A DNA stretch of 57,133 bases from a bacterium (GTDB lineage: Bacteria > Verrucomicrobiota > Verrucomicrobiia > Limisphaerales > UBA11358): positions 1 through 57,133 of the forward strand of contig JAKALA010000020.1 of assembly GCA_021813325.1 (NCBI GenBank), in the 5' to 3' direction. The stretch's first letter is position 1; each line of letters opens with the position of its first letter. The position numbers were made by a program, and so were the translations under genes. Shown piece by piece: positions 36,201 through 46,300 of the stretch. The notes under the pieces are model-generated. The model ran no database searches and had not been told where the DNA came from. It saw nothing but the letters and a program-made list of their open reading frames with translations.

Positions 36201-39200
36201 TGGACGAGCGGGGCATTGTCCCACCAGGCCTTGAAATAGTAGGCCATGTCCTTGGGCACGCCGCACGTGTCCAAAATTCCAAACTTGGAACTCACGCAGG
36301 GCCAGCTTGCCGGCGACGGCTCGCCCTTGTAATCAAAGCCGGTCCAGGTGAACGATCCCGCCATAAACGGACGCAGCACGACCGATTGCCAGGAACCTTC
36401 CGGGCTGCTGTATGAACTGAGATAGTTTACATCGTTGATCTCGTAAACTCCGCGATCCGCCTCCGCCGAAGAGGTTTCGCTGCCGTAAATCGGTTGCTGC
36501 GGATAGGTTTGGTGGAACTTGTCGTAGTCGCCGGAATTGTAATTGAACCCCATGATGTCCTCGACCAGCGGAATGCCGTGAAAATCATCAAACAAATCGG
36601 CGCTGGTCACTGGCCGGCTGGAATCAAACAGCCGCACGCGCTGCCTCATGGCGTAGAACAGGTCCGCCCCGTGCTGCGTCCCGGAGATGCTCTCTTCGTT
36701 GCACATGGACCACATGATGATACTGGGGTGATTCCGATCCCGCAGAATCAGGCTATCCAGCGCCGAGGAATCGGTAAAAGTGGTGTCTTGCGAAGCCGCC
36801 GAATAGCCGCCGGTTGAATTGCCAAGGTTCCGGTTCTCGTCCATCACCAGCATGCCCAGCCGGTCGCAGGCGTCCAACAAGGCCGGGGCCGGCGGATTGT
36901 GCGAACAACGCCAGGCGTTGACGCCGAATTCCTTCAGCTTTTTGACACGCCAGTAATAAAGATTGTCGGGAATGCCGATGCCCACGCCGGGAAAATCCTG
37001 ATGATTGCACATGCCCTGCAGCTCCACGCGTTTGCCGTTCAGGAAAAAGCCATTATCGGCATCATAACGCAGCGTGCGAATGCCGAAACTGGTTTCCTGA
37101 TCGTCAATGGCCGCGCCCGCCTGCTGGAGGGTGGTGTGCAAGGTGTAAAGCTGCGGCGTTTCCAACGACCACAGGTGCGCGTTGGCCACCGCCATCATTT
37201 GCACCACGTTGGTCCCCTGCCCGCCCGCGAGTTGAATCGTCGAGGTGGCCGTGCCGGCCGTGGTGCCGTCCGGACCGGCCGCCTGAGAAATGACCGTGCA
37301 ATTCTGCGTCTGGTCCGCGGCATTGGTCACGGTGGTGGTGATGGTCAGAGTTGCCGGGCTGATGCCGCTGGCATCCGGCCCGGTCACATCGGAGGTCACG
37401 AAAGTCCCCCACGGGGCGATATGCAGTCGGTTGGCGACATTGAGCCACACATGCCGGTAAATCCCGGCTCCTTCATAAAACCAGCCTTCGTTGATCGTCG
37501 GATCAATATGCACGGCCAACACATTCGTTCCCCCGGGAATCATGTAGTCGCTGATGTCGTAGCGAAAGCTGGCGTAGCCGCTATACCAGTTGCCGAGATA
37601 ATGGCCGTTCAGCCACATGTCCGAGTCATGATAAACGCCATCGAAATCCAGCCAAACGCTCTGGCCCTGGACGGAGGACGGCAGGGTGAACGTCTTCCGA
37701 TACCACGCTTTGGTCTGCGGCAGATAGCCATGCCCTTTGTCCGCCGTGTTGGTGTAAGCCCCTTCGATCAGATAATCATGCGGCAATTGCACGATCCGCC
37801 AGGCGCTGTCGTCAAACGCCGGTGAGACCGGGGCCTGACTTCCATCCGCCATGGATTGCAGCAGCACCGGCTTCAACAGGCCGCCCGCGCCGCCGGTATT
37901 GGCCACCGCCACCGCGAGCACATTGGAACCTCCCGGAATCCAGCCGGGCAATGAACCGATGGTAAACGGCTCGGAACCGCCGGCGTGTTGCCCGAGCAGT
38001 TGGCCGTTTAAATACACCGTGGCGTTGTCATCGGCCCCGAGAAAATGCAGCGCCACCGGCAGGGTGTTGGAACTGAGGCCGCCGACCGTGGAGCGATACC
38101 AAACCGCGCCGATACGTCCCTTGAAAACATCCTGCCCGATGGCCGCCGTCGGCCAGCCGCTGGTGTTGAGACTGGAGGCCGCCATCGTTGCCGCGTCGTT
38201 GGGAGCATTGTCATCCGCCAGCCATTGCCATTGGAAGATGGGGGTTCCCGGCGGTTGCGGATCCGCGCCGCATTCGAAAGTCACCGGACCGGCCAGCCCG
38301 CCGCCGCCCGACGTGTTTTCCACGAGCACCGTCAAGATGTTGGGGCCGTTCGTGGCCCAGGCGTAATCAAAGGCGGTCAGGTCAAAGGGCTGGGAAACTC
38401 CTGTGTGCTGACCAATCAGAATACCATTCAAATAAACGCGGGCATTGTCGTCCACGCAGAGAAAATGCAGCTTCAAAGGCCGCCCCGACGAAGCCAGCGC
38501 ATCCAGCGATGTGCGGAACCACGCAAACCCAACGTGACCGTTGAACACATCCTGGCCGATCACCGCCGGCGGCCAGACGGCCGTGTCCAGATTCGTGGCC
38601 GTCATGGCCGCCACATGGTTTGTGGCATTGTCATCCGGGAAATAAACCCATTGATTGATCAGAATGCCCGGCGGCTGGATGGCCGGCCCTGATTTCACCA
38701 GCACACTTCCATAAATGCCGCCGGGGCTGCCCGTGTTCTGGACCGCCACCGCGAGAATGTTGGTGCCGTTGGCAATCCACGCCGGGTCCATCGCCAGTTC
38801 AAACGCGCTGGACCAGCCGGCGTGCCGGCCCACCAGATGGCCGTTCAAATAAACCGTCGCGTTGTCATCGACGCTCGCAAACCAGACGGATAGCGGGCGC
38901 GGCAACGAAGCGAGGTTGGTGATGGCGGATCGAAACCAGGCATAACCGACGCGCCCCTGAAACACATCGGTGCCCAGCGTGACCCCGGCCCACGCGGAGA
39001 CATCCAAGCCGGGAGCCGCCATGGTCGCGGCGTCATTCGGCGCATTGTCGTCAGCGATCCAACGCCACTGGGTGACCGGCACGCCGTCGCTGACCGTGGC
39101 GCTGCTGTTCGTATCCAACTGAAATCGCCAGTCCGCATCGAACAATTGCCGTTGCCGGGCAGTTTGCGATTGGGCCGGCAGCCGGACCCCGAAAAACAAA

Positions 39201-39295
39201 ACCGCAACCATCAGCCAGCCGATGACGTTTCGGGTTCGGCAAGGTTGTGGTCCGGCTTGGCGCCGCCGCGAATTTTCAAAACGGGAGTTGGGCAT
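33212..39295 (-). CDS. Giant secreted GH2 beta-galactosidase-like enzyme with triplicated domain
   Basis: The 2027-residue protein begins with a signal peptide whose hydrophobic core is about 24-40. Three homologous units of about 140 residues follow (starting near 76, 215 and 355; each with a W..(A/P)DDNA start and DDNA.VYLNG core). The GH2 catalytic part runs from about 490 to 1010, with acid/base Glu867 (WSMCNEE) and probable nucleophile Glu940 (IYGSETS). After a GH2 C-terminal region (to about 1217) come FN3 domains (about 1224-1403), two F5/8C domains (1406-1538, 1543-1673), two more FN3, an Ig/cadherin-like domain (about 1862-1953) and a short TNL..W end domain. It likely attacks galactosides of a polysaccharide at the cell surface. 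The leader has no clear Shine-Dalgarno sequence. Confidence 0.88.
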   Translation of the reverse strand: MPNSRFENSRRRQAGPQPCRTRNVIGWLMVAVLFFGVRLPAQSQTARQRQLFDADWRFQLDTNSSATVSDGVPVTQWRWIADDNAPNDAATMAAPGLDVSAWAGVTLGTDVFQGRVGYAWFRSAITNLASLPRPLSVWFASVDDNATVYLNGHLVGRHAGWSSAFELAMDPAWIANGTNILAVAVQNTGSPGGIYGSVLVKSGPAIQPPGILINQWVYFPDDNATNHVAAMTATNLDTAVWPPAVIGQDVFNGHVGFAWFRTSLDALASSGRPLKLHFLCVDDNARVYLNGILIGQHTGVSQPFDLTAFDYAWATNGPNILTVLVENTSGGGGLAGPVTFECGADPQPPGTPIFQWQWLADDNAPNDAATMAASSLNTSGWPTAAIGQDVFKGRIGAVWYRSTVGGLSSNTLPVALHFLGADDNATVYLNGQLLGQHAGGSEPFTIGSLPGWIPGGSNVLAVAVANTGGAGGLLKPVLLQSMADGSQAPVSPAFDDSAWRIVQLPHDYLIEGAYTNTADKGHGYLPQTKAWYRKTFTLPSSVQGQSVWLDFDGVYHDSDMWLNGHYLGNWYSGYASFRYDISDYMIPGGTNVLAVHIDPTINEGWFYEGAGIYRHVWLNVANRLHIAPWGTFVTSDVTGPDASGISPATLTITTTVTNAADQTQNCTVISQAAGPDGTTAGTATSTIQLAGGQGTNVVQMMAVANAHLWSLETPQLYTLHTTLQQAGAAIDDQETSFGIRTLRYDADNGFFLNGKRVELQGMCNHQDFPGVGIGIPDNLYYWRVKKLKEFGVNAWRCSHNPPAPALLDACDRLGMLVMDENRNLGNSTGGYSAASQDTTFTDSSALDSLILRDRNHPSIIMWSMCNEESISGTQHGADLFYAMRQRVRLFDSSRPVTSADLFDDFHGIPLVEDIMGFNYNSGDYDKFHQTYPQQPIYGSETSSAEADRGVYEINDVNYLSSYSSPEGSWQSVVLRPFMAGSFTWTGFDYKGEPSPASWPCVSSKFGILDTCGVPKDMAYYFKAWWDNAPLVHILPHWNWTAGQNVSVWCYGNTASVELFLNGVSQGKQTMPAYGHLQWNVTYAPGTLLARGYDANGNIVATDQVATTGSPAGIRLTTDRTTLTADGQDVTVVYAAIVDAQGRVVPTATNLVNFSAFGAGRVIGSGNGDPVNHQPDHSSQRYAFNGWCMALLGATNWSGSMILTATSPGLTSAALNFQVSPTNAPPVAPTNLSATTLNGGVQLAWPIVLGADSYNVKRATAPGGPYTTIANYTAISFWDPTVIPGTTYYYVVSAVNPNGESPNSKETSVQAVASQAIAAPGGLVALPDDGQIGLQWNTNSGATSYRVQRATLLGGPYVDVAVTAQTTFTDVGLTNGATYYYVVSALINGFESTNSMPISATPVSMSYLVGTITGTAGSWSNTGNTREKAFDGDVNTFFDAPIGSNAWAGLDLGPNGARVISKIRFYPRATFASRMVGGGFQGANVADFSDAVTLFSITTQPTEGGWTTLLNANPTPFRYVRYLSPSGGWGNVAEVEFYSPGPHISKVSGSIVGTTGTSGNNLTNAFDGNLDSYFEAAAPDGNWAGVDAGSPAVITAVRYCPATGNAARMVGGVFQGANTSDFAEAVNLGPVAGTPPESTLTAQAINGTNAFRYLRYLSPAGSYGDVAELQFFTSSPVSLVSPAVPGGLVATPGNGLVGLAWNASAGAVTYNVKRGTVSGGPYTNIVNRTATVHMDAGLPFGTFFYVVSAVNAAGESANSAEAMVSLDCSPPVPPTGLSVTAENGRMKLVWSPVSGVSSYTVLRATGSNGSFAVLATHVTDTVYVDATVTNKATYNYAIQAVNACGSSEPSASISGSLALLNVAPVLDPVADGQLIAGQTVLVTNHASDADLPAQTLKFELVSAPAGATINETNGVVFWRPSMAQGGMAGSLSVAVTDDGLPALSATQTWVVNVLSPARPQFSSCVLTNGSFLCRVSGDFGPDYSLLGSTNLVDWRVLNTTNQPFMPVDFKDLGSTNYLSRFYQIQMGP

Positions 39296-39343
39296 TTTTA
39301 TGAACGTTTATTTAACGACTTTTTGAACTGGCAGCCAGCGAAT

Positions 39344-40210
39344 TTACGGCACCAGATTCGGATTCCAGTTCTTGTGCCAGGTATAGTTCCAGAGCGTGGG
39401 CAGCTTGGCGTATTCCGAATGACCGTCGAACATTCCAATGTTTACCCCGCCGCCGGGCAACGTCTTTCGGGTTGGCGGCGGAAACATGTTTCGAGGCGCC
39501 GTGTTGGCGCCTTTGCCGCCGTGCCGCGGGATCGTGCAGCGGCCAATGGTGGGCGGATTCGCCAAACCCTGGCCTGAATACAGATTCGGATAGGGTTTGT
39601 CGGTTTCCCACGGAAAGGTGTCCCAAATATAGGAATCGACGATGACCGGGGTATCCGCCGCCCTGGAAATGCCGGCCTCTTTCATGAACGAATAACTGTC
39701 CGCGTTCGGCACATCGGTTCGCCACGTTGATGCGGTGCTGGTATAGAGCCAGCCGTTAAACGCATAACTGCCCGTGAGCGCGGCTCCGGACGTGCCCTGA
39801 TGGCTCCAAGCCACGTCACAGGCCCCCGGAACAGTGCCTCCCGGAGCGGGGTCCGGAGCGGGAGCGGCGGGACAAATGCGCACCTTGTTTACGGCCGCGT
39901 AATTATTTTCCAAGGTGGCCATCCAAAGATTGCCCGAGGTGCTGTTGGTCGGCCCGACCATGAAACCGTTGTTGTCGTTCACATACAAAATGGCGGAAAG
40001 CACCAGTTGCTTGCTGTTGTTCAGACAATTAATGGCCTGGGCTTTTCGTTTGGCGCTGGACAGTGCGGGCAGCAGCATCGCCGCCAGAATGGCGATGATG
40101 GCGATGACCACCAGGAGTTCGATCAACGTGAAACCGGCAACATCGCGAGTGCGCGGCAAACGCGTTTTACCAACCGGTTCCGATGGGCTTGAAGTTTGTA
40201 TTTCATTCAT
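39344..40210 (-). CDS. Pseudopilin-like protein with prepilin-type N-terminus
   Basis: The 288-residue protein has a basic leader followed by [20 protein letters not shown] at 26-45, the type IV pilin/type II secretion pseudopilin signal, with cleavage expected after Gly26. The C-terminal part contains FDGHSEYAK, a block typical of the H-X9-DG-type tails of Planctomycetes-Verrucomicrobia pseudopilin families. No assembly genes lie nearby; such lone pseudopilins are found beside secreted enzymes in this group. It is 48 bases upstream of the giant GH2 gene in the same direction. Confidence 0.88.
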   Translation of the reverse strand: MNEIQTSSPSEPVGKTRLPRTRDVAGFTLIELLVVIAIIAILAAMLLPALSSAKRKAQAINCLNNSKQLVLSAILYVNDNNGFMVGPTNSTSGNLWMATLENNYAAVNKVRICPAAPAPDPAPGGTVPGACDVAWSHQGTSGAALTGSYAFNGWLYTSTASTWRTDVPNADSYSFMKEAGISRAADTPVIVDSYIWDTFPWETDKPYPNLYSGQGLANPPTIGRCTIPRHGGKGANTAPRNMFPPPTRKTLPGGGVNIGMFDGHSEYAKLPTLWNYTWHKNWNPNLVP

Positions 40211-40490
40211 AATTTTAGGGGGGGCGTTTTGTTAAGACTCATTCAATCGACCAAAGCATCCGGGCTGGCAGGCGGTGACCAGCCGCGGCAATCAGCTCGG
40301 CGAATCCCGCACCGGCAAACAAATCAGTTCCTAAACATTTGAGCGCCACTCTGAACCTGAACCCCGTTCAACCGAGACAGGCAAATGAACGACGGCTGCA
40401 CAATAGTGTTGAGCCACAGCCAACCGGTGGCGGATTTGAAGTTTTCAAACCCCAGGGTTTTGGTCGGCTCAAACAGGCTTGCGGCCTTGA

Positions 40491-40516
40491 GGAGGGGCGA
40501 CCCACGTCACCCCTCC
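40491..40516. terminator. Hairpin after the Ig/LamG protein gene
   Basis: GGAGGGGCGAC (40491-40501) pairs with GTCACCCCTCC (40506-40516) with one mismatch. It lies 12 bases past the stop codon of the - strand gene. No T run follows, so it may slow rather than end transcription, or protect the 3' end of the mRNA. Confidence 0.5.
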
Positions 40517-40527
40517 CCGGCGGCTGA

Positions 40528-42810
40528 CTATTCGGAGCGATAGAACATCTGCGGTTGCGTTGGCGACACCGTCAGCGGCGAAGCTCCAGTAGTGTTCGTT
40601 ACCCAAGGTCCGTTCAAGTTCGTGGATTCGAGCAAGGTTCCCGTCCAGGTAATTTTTAAAGTTGAACCCGACGGTTCAATGCTAATGGTGGGCGGTTCGA
40701 CAACCGGCGGCACCACCTGGGTTCCCGAGGCAATGCTCACCTGCCCGGCGATTTGGGCCGGCGTCAAAGCCCGGTTGAAAACCGCGACCTCGTCAATAAA
40801 TCCGTCAAAGGCACGAACCATGGGATCAAACGCATCAACCCCAATGTCCAGCGGGCCGGCAAACTTGGCGCTGGCATTGGCCAGGGCAAGGCTTGAATTG
40901 GTCCAGGTTTCCGCATTATACAGGTAAATGGTCGCCTTGCTTGGCGAAACCACCAGCGCGACATAGGACCATTCGTTGATCGGCAGCGTCAACCCGGAAT
41001 CCCAACCCCAGGACGCGGCGGTGTCGTTCCAGTTGAAACCAAGATTTCCGTTTCCGCCCAGGTTCAAGCCCGCCACTCCGTTGTTCCGTTGAAACACAAT
41101 CCCGGCGTTGGGCACGAGCGCATTCTGTGGATTCACCCAGGCGGTGATCGTCACCGTGTTGGTGTTCAGGTTCAACGCCTCGCTGGCGGGAATTTCCACA
41201 TACGAATTCGTATAACCCGGGAAAACCTGGAGCGCATAGTTCGCCGACTCAAACCCAGGCCAGGCCGGGCTGTCCGGCCCCATGATCTGGTAGTAGCCAT
41301 TCAAGGTGAACGTGCCATACATCCCGGCGTGACCACCGATCAAGTCGTAGGCCCACGCCATGCCGCCCATCGGATCCGCACCGGTTTCATTCATGCGCCA
41401 GTGGGCAACGGCCCCGTTGGTTTTTAGGCATTCCGCGTAGCTTCCGGCCACGGGCGCAGGCGCCACATCGAATGCCGCCGGGGCACTCGTGACTGAATCA
41501 AACACGTTCGTTACCACGACATCATACGAACCCGCCTCGCTGGCTGACGCGTTGGAAATCACCAGCGTGTTGCTGTTCGCGCCGAAAAGGTGCGCGCCAT
41601 CCTGGATCGCAACGCCGTTCTTTCGCCATTGATAAGTCAACGGCTCGGAACCGCCGACCGACACTTTAAATACGGACGATTCCCCGGGATAAACTTCGGA
41701 GCTGGCCGGGACCGGATCGCTGACAAACATCGGGGCCACCGACAACGTGGTCGGCACGGCACTGGTCACGGAACCCGCCGAGTTGGTGATCACCACGATG
41801 TAATCACCGACGTTGAGCGGCGTAAAATTGCTGATGACCAGCGTGGCATTGGTCACGCCCGAAAACTGGCCGCCATTGATCAAATTGGTGTAAACGCCAC
41901 TGCCTTCCGCCCCCGCCATCCACTGAAAATTGAGCGGCGTGCCTTCCGCCACGACCTGCACCTGAATCGTGGTGCCGGCGTAGTTGGTGGAGGACGGCGT
42001 CTGCGCATCAATGACCGGCGGAATCGCCTGCGTTTCCAAAACCAGTTCAAAACCGTCCAGCGGCGAACGCCACGATTGATTGCTCTGCTGCGCCACAAAG
42101 GTGATCGTGCCGTTCACCGGTTTAACGCTGTTGATCTCCAAATAATTGCCGAAGTCATTGGTGTCGGGAACGGGCGTGTTGAAATTCACCAGAGTCGCCT
42201 TCGCCCTTTTCCAGCCGGTAAAGTCTCCGCCAACAGGAACCGCATCCGCGTTCCATGTCGTCGTATTCTTGCCAAACTGCGGGGCATAATACGTGATGCC
42301 GTTCACGGAATAATTCGGCAGGTAATCGCCGCCGTTGCCCGGATGCGAGGCGTCGCTGTAATTGTAGATGTAAAGCGTGTAGGAATTGCCGCTCAGGCCG
42401 CTGATGACGTTGGTTTCGGCGCCGCCAATGTTCGCCCCCAAATCAAGATAGCCGTTGGCCAGCGAGCCGTCCGCGCCGTCGCTGGGCGCACCGCTCTGCC
42501 AGCCGCCGCTGTTGCCCTGCCCATGCGTCGTGCCGGAAATGGTCAACGTCGCGCTCGCCGATCCGTCGCTCGACCAGATGGGGCCGGTGGTAAATCCATA
42601 GCCGGTGGCATCCTGATAATTGGTGATGTTGTTCCAGCCGGGAATCGGCACGACCCCGGCGGTGCCGGTGACCAAATCCGGGCCGGCGGTGTAATTGGTG
42701 GAGGTGGTTCGGCCCAGAAACTTGATTCCCCACGATTCAGCGTGCGCGACACCGGCGCCGCAAATCAGGGTTCCAAGAACGGGCAATGTTATGGTTTTAA
42801 GCAATTTCAT
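40528..42810 (-). CDS. Secreted Ig-like and LamG domain protein
   Basis: The 760-residue protein has a signal peptide (MKLLKTITLPVLGTLICGAGVA). Its N-terminal beta domain (about 25-263) shares features with the N-terminus of the 20418-23867 protein: AGVVP...WNN, LANGYLDLG, SGNSYTLYIYNY. Two Ig-like domains follow (about 268-450, with LTYQWRKNGVAI) and then a LamG/concanavalin-like domain (about 480-690, FDGFIDEVAVFNRALTPAQI). The C-terminus LLESTNLNGPWVTN...MFYRSE repeats a short domain found in the other secreted proteins. It is probably a surface-exposed adhesin or carbohydrate-binding protein. No catalytic motif is visible. It is oriented like the pseudopilin and GH2 genes. Confidence 0.75.
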   Translation of the reverse strand: MKLLKTITLPVLGTLICGAGVAHAESWGIKFLGRTTSTNYTAGPDLVTGTAGVVPIPGWNNITNYQDATGYGFTTGPIWSSDGSASATLTISGTTHGQGNSGGWQSGAPSDGADGSLANGYLDLGANIGGAETNVISGLSGNSYTLYIYNYSDASHPGNGGDYLPNYSVNGITYYAPQFGKNTTTWNADAVPVGGDFTGWKRAKATLVNFNTPVPDTNDFGNYLEINSVKPVNGTITFVAQQSNQSWRSPLDGFELVLETQAIPPVIDAQTPSSTNYAGTTIQVQVVAEGTPLNFQWMAGAEGSGVYTNLINGGQFSGVTNATLVISNFTPLNVGDYIVVITNSAGSVTSAVPTTLSVAPMFVSDPVPASSEVYPGESSVFKVSVGGSEPLTYQWRKNGVAIQDGAHLFGANSNTLVISNASASEAGSYDVVVTNVFDSVTSAPAAFDVAPAPVAGSYAECLKTNGAVAHWRMNETGADPMGGMAWAYDLIGGHAGMYGTFTLNGYYQIMGPDSPAWPGFESANYALQVFPGYTNSYVEIPASEALNLNTNTVTITAWVNPQNALVPNAGIVFQRNNGVAGLNLGGNGNLGFNWNDTAASWGWDSGLTLPINEWSYVALVVSPSKATIYLYNAETWTNSSLALANASAKFAGPLDIGVDAFDPMVRAFDGFIDEVAVFNRALTPAQIAGQVSIASGTQVVPPVVEPPTISIEPSGSTLKITWTGTLLESTNLNGPWVTNTTGASPLTVSPTQPQMFYRSE

Positions 42811-43353
42811 CTTCAGTTTGGTTTAGGGGTTGAACAAAATCCAAGCAGCCAGCCGGCCCGGCGGAACACTTCACCCAATGTCCAAGCGGCCGGTCCAGGC
42901 GCCTTTCAGGCCACACGCCCGGACAACAACCAAGCAACCCATGAGCGCGCCGGAAGCCTCCGACACCTCGCGGCTCATGGCGCTTAAACTCGGAAATCCC
43001 ATCGAACCCCCGCAGCCATTCATCGAGCCGAACCTTCCTTGGACGCCGCTGAAAACATCTCCAATCGTCCGGCCCAATGCCGGCGCATCAAAAACATTTC
43101 GACGTGGCGCTTTGAAATCATGGGTTGCTTTATTGAAGCAGACAATGGCAGGTTCAAAAATTCCCCTCAATAGGCAGAATGGCCTAATCCCAACCCGCGT
43201 TTCCAATTCGGAAATAGCGCGGTGAAGTTTTGAAAGCAAACCCGCAACGAAAGCCGCGGAACAATACGGTTCAGTGTTCACTGCCCGCGTGGAAGCAAAT
43301 GGGCTTCGCAGTTCGCTGCCGCCAATGCGTGCGGCCGCCGGCCCCCGCACCTC
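42811..43353. other. Gene-free stretch between the Ig/LamG gene and the histidine kinase
   Basis: These 543 bases contain only weak frames on both strands with no family features. The end near 43330-43360 is GC-rich and could hold an RNA stem after the kinase stop (GCGGCCGCCGGC). Otherwise I see nothing of note. Confidence 0.5.
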
Positions 43354-46300
43354 TCAGGCTGACGGCGGTAACGGCAGTTCCAGCCAGACCGAAGTGCCCT
43401 GATCGCGCGAAGATTCGATCCGGCATGATCCGCCCAATTTTTCCATTCGCTCCCGGAGATTGGCAACGCCGTTGCCTTTGAATTGTTCGTGGCTGAAACC
43501 GCACCCGTCGTCCTGAATTAGAATTTCCAGACGGCTTTCTGAAAGGGCCATCCGCAACCGCACCGCTTTCGGCCGGCCATGCCGCACGGCGTTGTTGACG
43601 GCTTCCCGCACGGCCAGCATCACGTTGTGCCGGATTTCCGCCTCGATGATGCGCTCGTCATATTCGCGGGGCAGTTCAATGCGGCAGGCGATTTGCGCCT
43701 GGTTCAAAAACTCCTCCGCGTTGCTGGCCAGATACTCGATCAATGAAGACAAGGTGTCGTTTTTGGAACTCACCACCCAAACGACCCCGTCCAGGGCGGA
43801 AATCATTGAACGCGATTTGTCCGCGATTTCCCGCAGCCGTTCCGTGGCCGCGCCGGAATCGAGTCTCAATCCCGGTCCGGCCGTCGCCATCATGCTGATC
43901 TCCGTCAAATCGCTGCCCAGATCGTCATGCAGATCACGGGCGATCCGCGCGCGTTCCTCTTGAACGGCACGAATGCGTTCCGTCTGCTCGCGGGCGCTGA
44001 TTTCACGCTTCAATTGATCCGTGCGATGCTCCACCTGCCGGCGCAGCGAGGTGATCCAGAAAAATGCCAGCACCAGCCCGGCCAGCAGAATCACCGCCAG
44101 CACCAGCAGACGGCGCAGAGTCCACCACGGCGGCAACGCCAGCACCGTCACGTCCGCCGGCGAGTTCAACCGCAATTCAAAGGAATTCACATCATGACCG
44201 GGCGATGCATTGCCATCCAACACACAGAACACGCCCGTCAGTTGCAAACGACTGCCAACGCGCCACGGCGTCACGCTGCCCGGGGCGGAATCAACCCGCG
44301 CCACAAATCGTTTGACGCCCACCTGCATTTCCAGCACCGGTTTTCCGTTCCGGCTTTCAGCATTGACCAGGATTCCCTCAAGACTCACGCGCGTCGCATC
44401 AAAACTGCGGTTTAAAGACTCGAGGTTCAATTCGCGCGGGCGCGGCAATTTCCGGCGGCCGGTCACGCGGGCGGACGCTTGATGCAGCACGACGGAACTG
44501 CCGTCGAGTTCGACCAGCCCCACCGTTTCCACTTCATCGCCGGGCTTTAAGTCGGCAGCCTGGGCCAGCCGAACGCGCAAGCCCACGCCATCCTCCATCA
44601 GATAATCCTGACCGATCCCGGCATGGATGATTTGCCCGCAGATTCTGACGCGGCGGAGCGGATCAAATCGGGCATCAAATTGCAGCAAATCCTTGACGCG
44701 AACGAGGTCGGCCTTGAACAAATCCGCCGGCGGGGGCGAATCAATCGAGACGGCCGCGCTCAACAGCCGGATCGGCTGGTCGGGCGTGACGCTGTGGGTC
44801 TCCGGATCCCAGCTTGCCTGCAAACAACCCCGCACCCGGACGATTGAATTTATAAACGCATTCCAGCTTTCACCCGGAGGAAGGTCGATGGAAAAATTGA
44901 AGGTGCCCTCCGGGGTCAACAACGTGACATAACGCGCGTTGACAGCAATCACCATTCCGCGAATCTCCACATATTGAGCATCCAGACTGCCGTTGCATAA
45001 TTGGTCGTGCTTGGGAATTACCGGCACGGGAAACTGGCCATGCCCCAAGACGGTGGCCCGGTGCAACACCACCACCGGCGAAAAATCCGCCGGTCGGCTG
45101 ATCCCTTCAATTTTGCAGTAATCGCCCATCCGGGGAAGCACGCCGGAAAATTTTTCGCCGATCCAGACAAACACCGCGCGGGTGGAATCCTGGATCAGCA
45201 GACTTTTGAAATCGGGCGAAACCGCCGTTACCACGCCGTCGATGACCACGGAATATTCATTGGATGCCGCGGCCCGCGTGAGTTGCTGAACCTGCAGCGC
45301 GGTGGTCAGCACGGGAAGTTGGTTGTGTTTGCCCGTGCTTGGACGGTTTGCCCCGGCGACGACGGCGGCGTGCAGCACGATGTTCGTTCCCTCTCGCGCC
45401 CAGCAACTCAAGCAGCCGAGCGTGGCATTCGTTTGGGCCGGCACGGGACTTAACAGGTCCAGCGGGGCGGCGGCGGTTCCGTCATCAAGGAACATTCCTT
45501 GCGAGCGTGGATCCACCTGCAATCGGCCATGCAAACAGACAATCCCGCCGGCGTTGGCGGCGCCCGCAGACCGCAAATCCCGCAGCGTCGCCGAGGGATA
45601 GGCCCGCCACTGGTCCGCCGCCACTTCCAGCACTTGAACGTCATGCCAGTTGGCCACCAGCAACGCGCCGGCGCAGATTTGTCCGATGGCATTGTTGACT
45701 GCCGGGCAGATTCCGGTCACCCGCACCTGGCCATGCAGCAAATACCACGGAATTTCACGCACGGGAGCCAGCACTTTTACTTGCATCCGGTTTCCGCCGG
45801 CGGACAGTTCAAATTCAACGTGATCCTCATGGCGACTCAGATAGCTGATGCGGCCTTCCACCTGCGACCAGACTCCCTCCTGCGCCGCCCCCAGCGGTTG
45901 AGCGATCGCCATCGGCTGCGCCTCGGGCGGCGCGGTTTCCGTGATTAAATCGACTTTCGGCGGTTCATCATCCAAATACAACCGGCTGCCATCATCCGAT
46001 TCCAAATGGAAAACATAGCCGCCGCTGGCGGGCACCTGCCAAAGCCCGCTGAATTCCAACCCCACATTCTCATCCCGCGTTCTGACTGAAACATCAAAGC
46101 CGGGAACGGTTCCCGTCCGCTGCGGCACCAGCGCATTGAAATCAGGCAGCTTTTCCCACAAGCCCTGGAAACATCGATAGCGGAGGCCGGGCCGCAATCG
46201 GTCCGGATCGGCCTTTTCCTGGTGAAACAGATTCGCCGCCGGAATGGCCTGCGTTGGAATTCCCGGTCCGGAACAGGCGACTTTCAGCGAGTATTTGGAA

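Noticed and set aside
42871-43350. A 159-codon - strand frame in the gene-free stretch
   Set aside because: There is no recognisable domain, start context or coherent composition.
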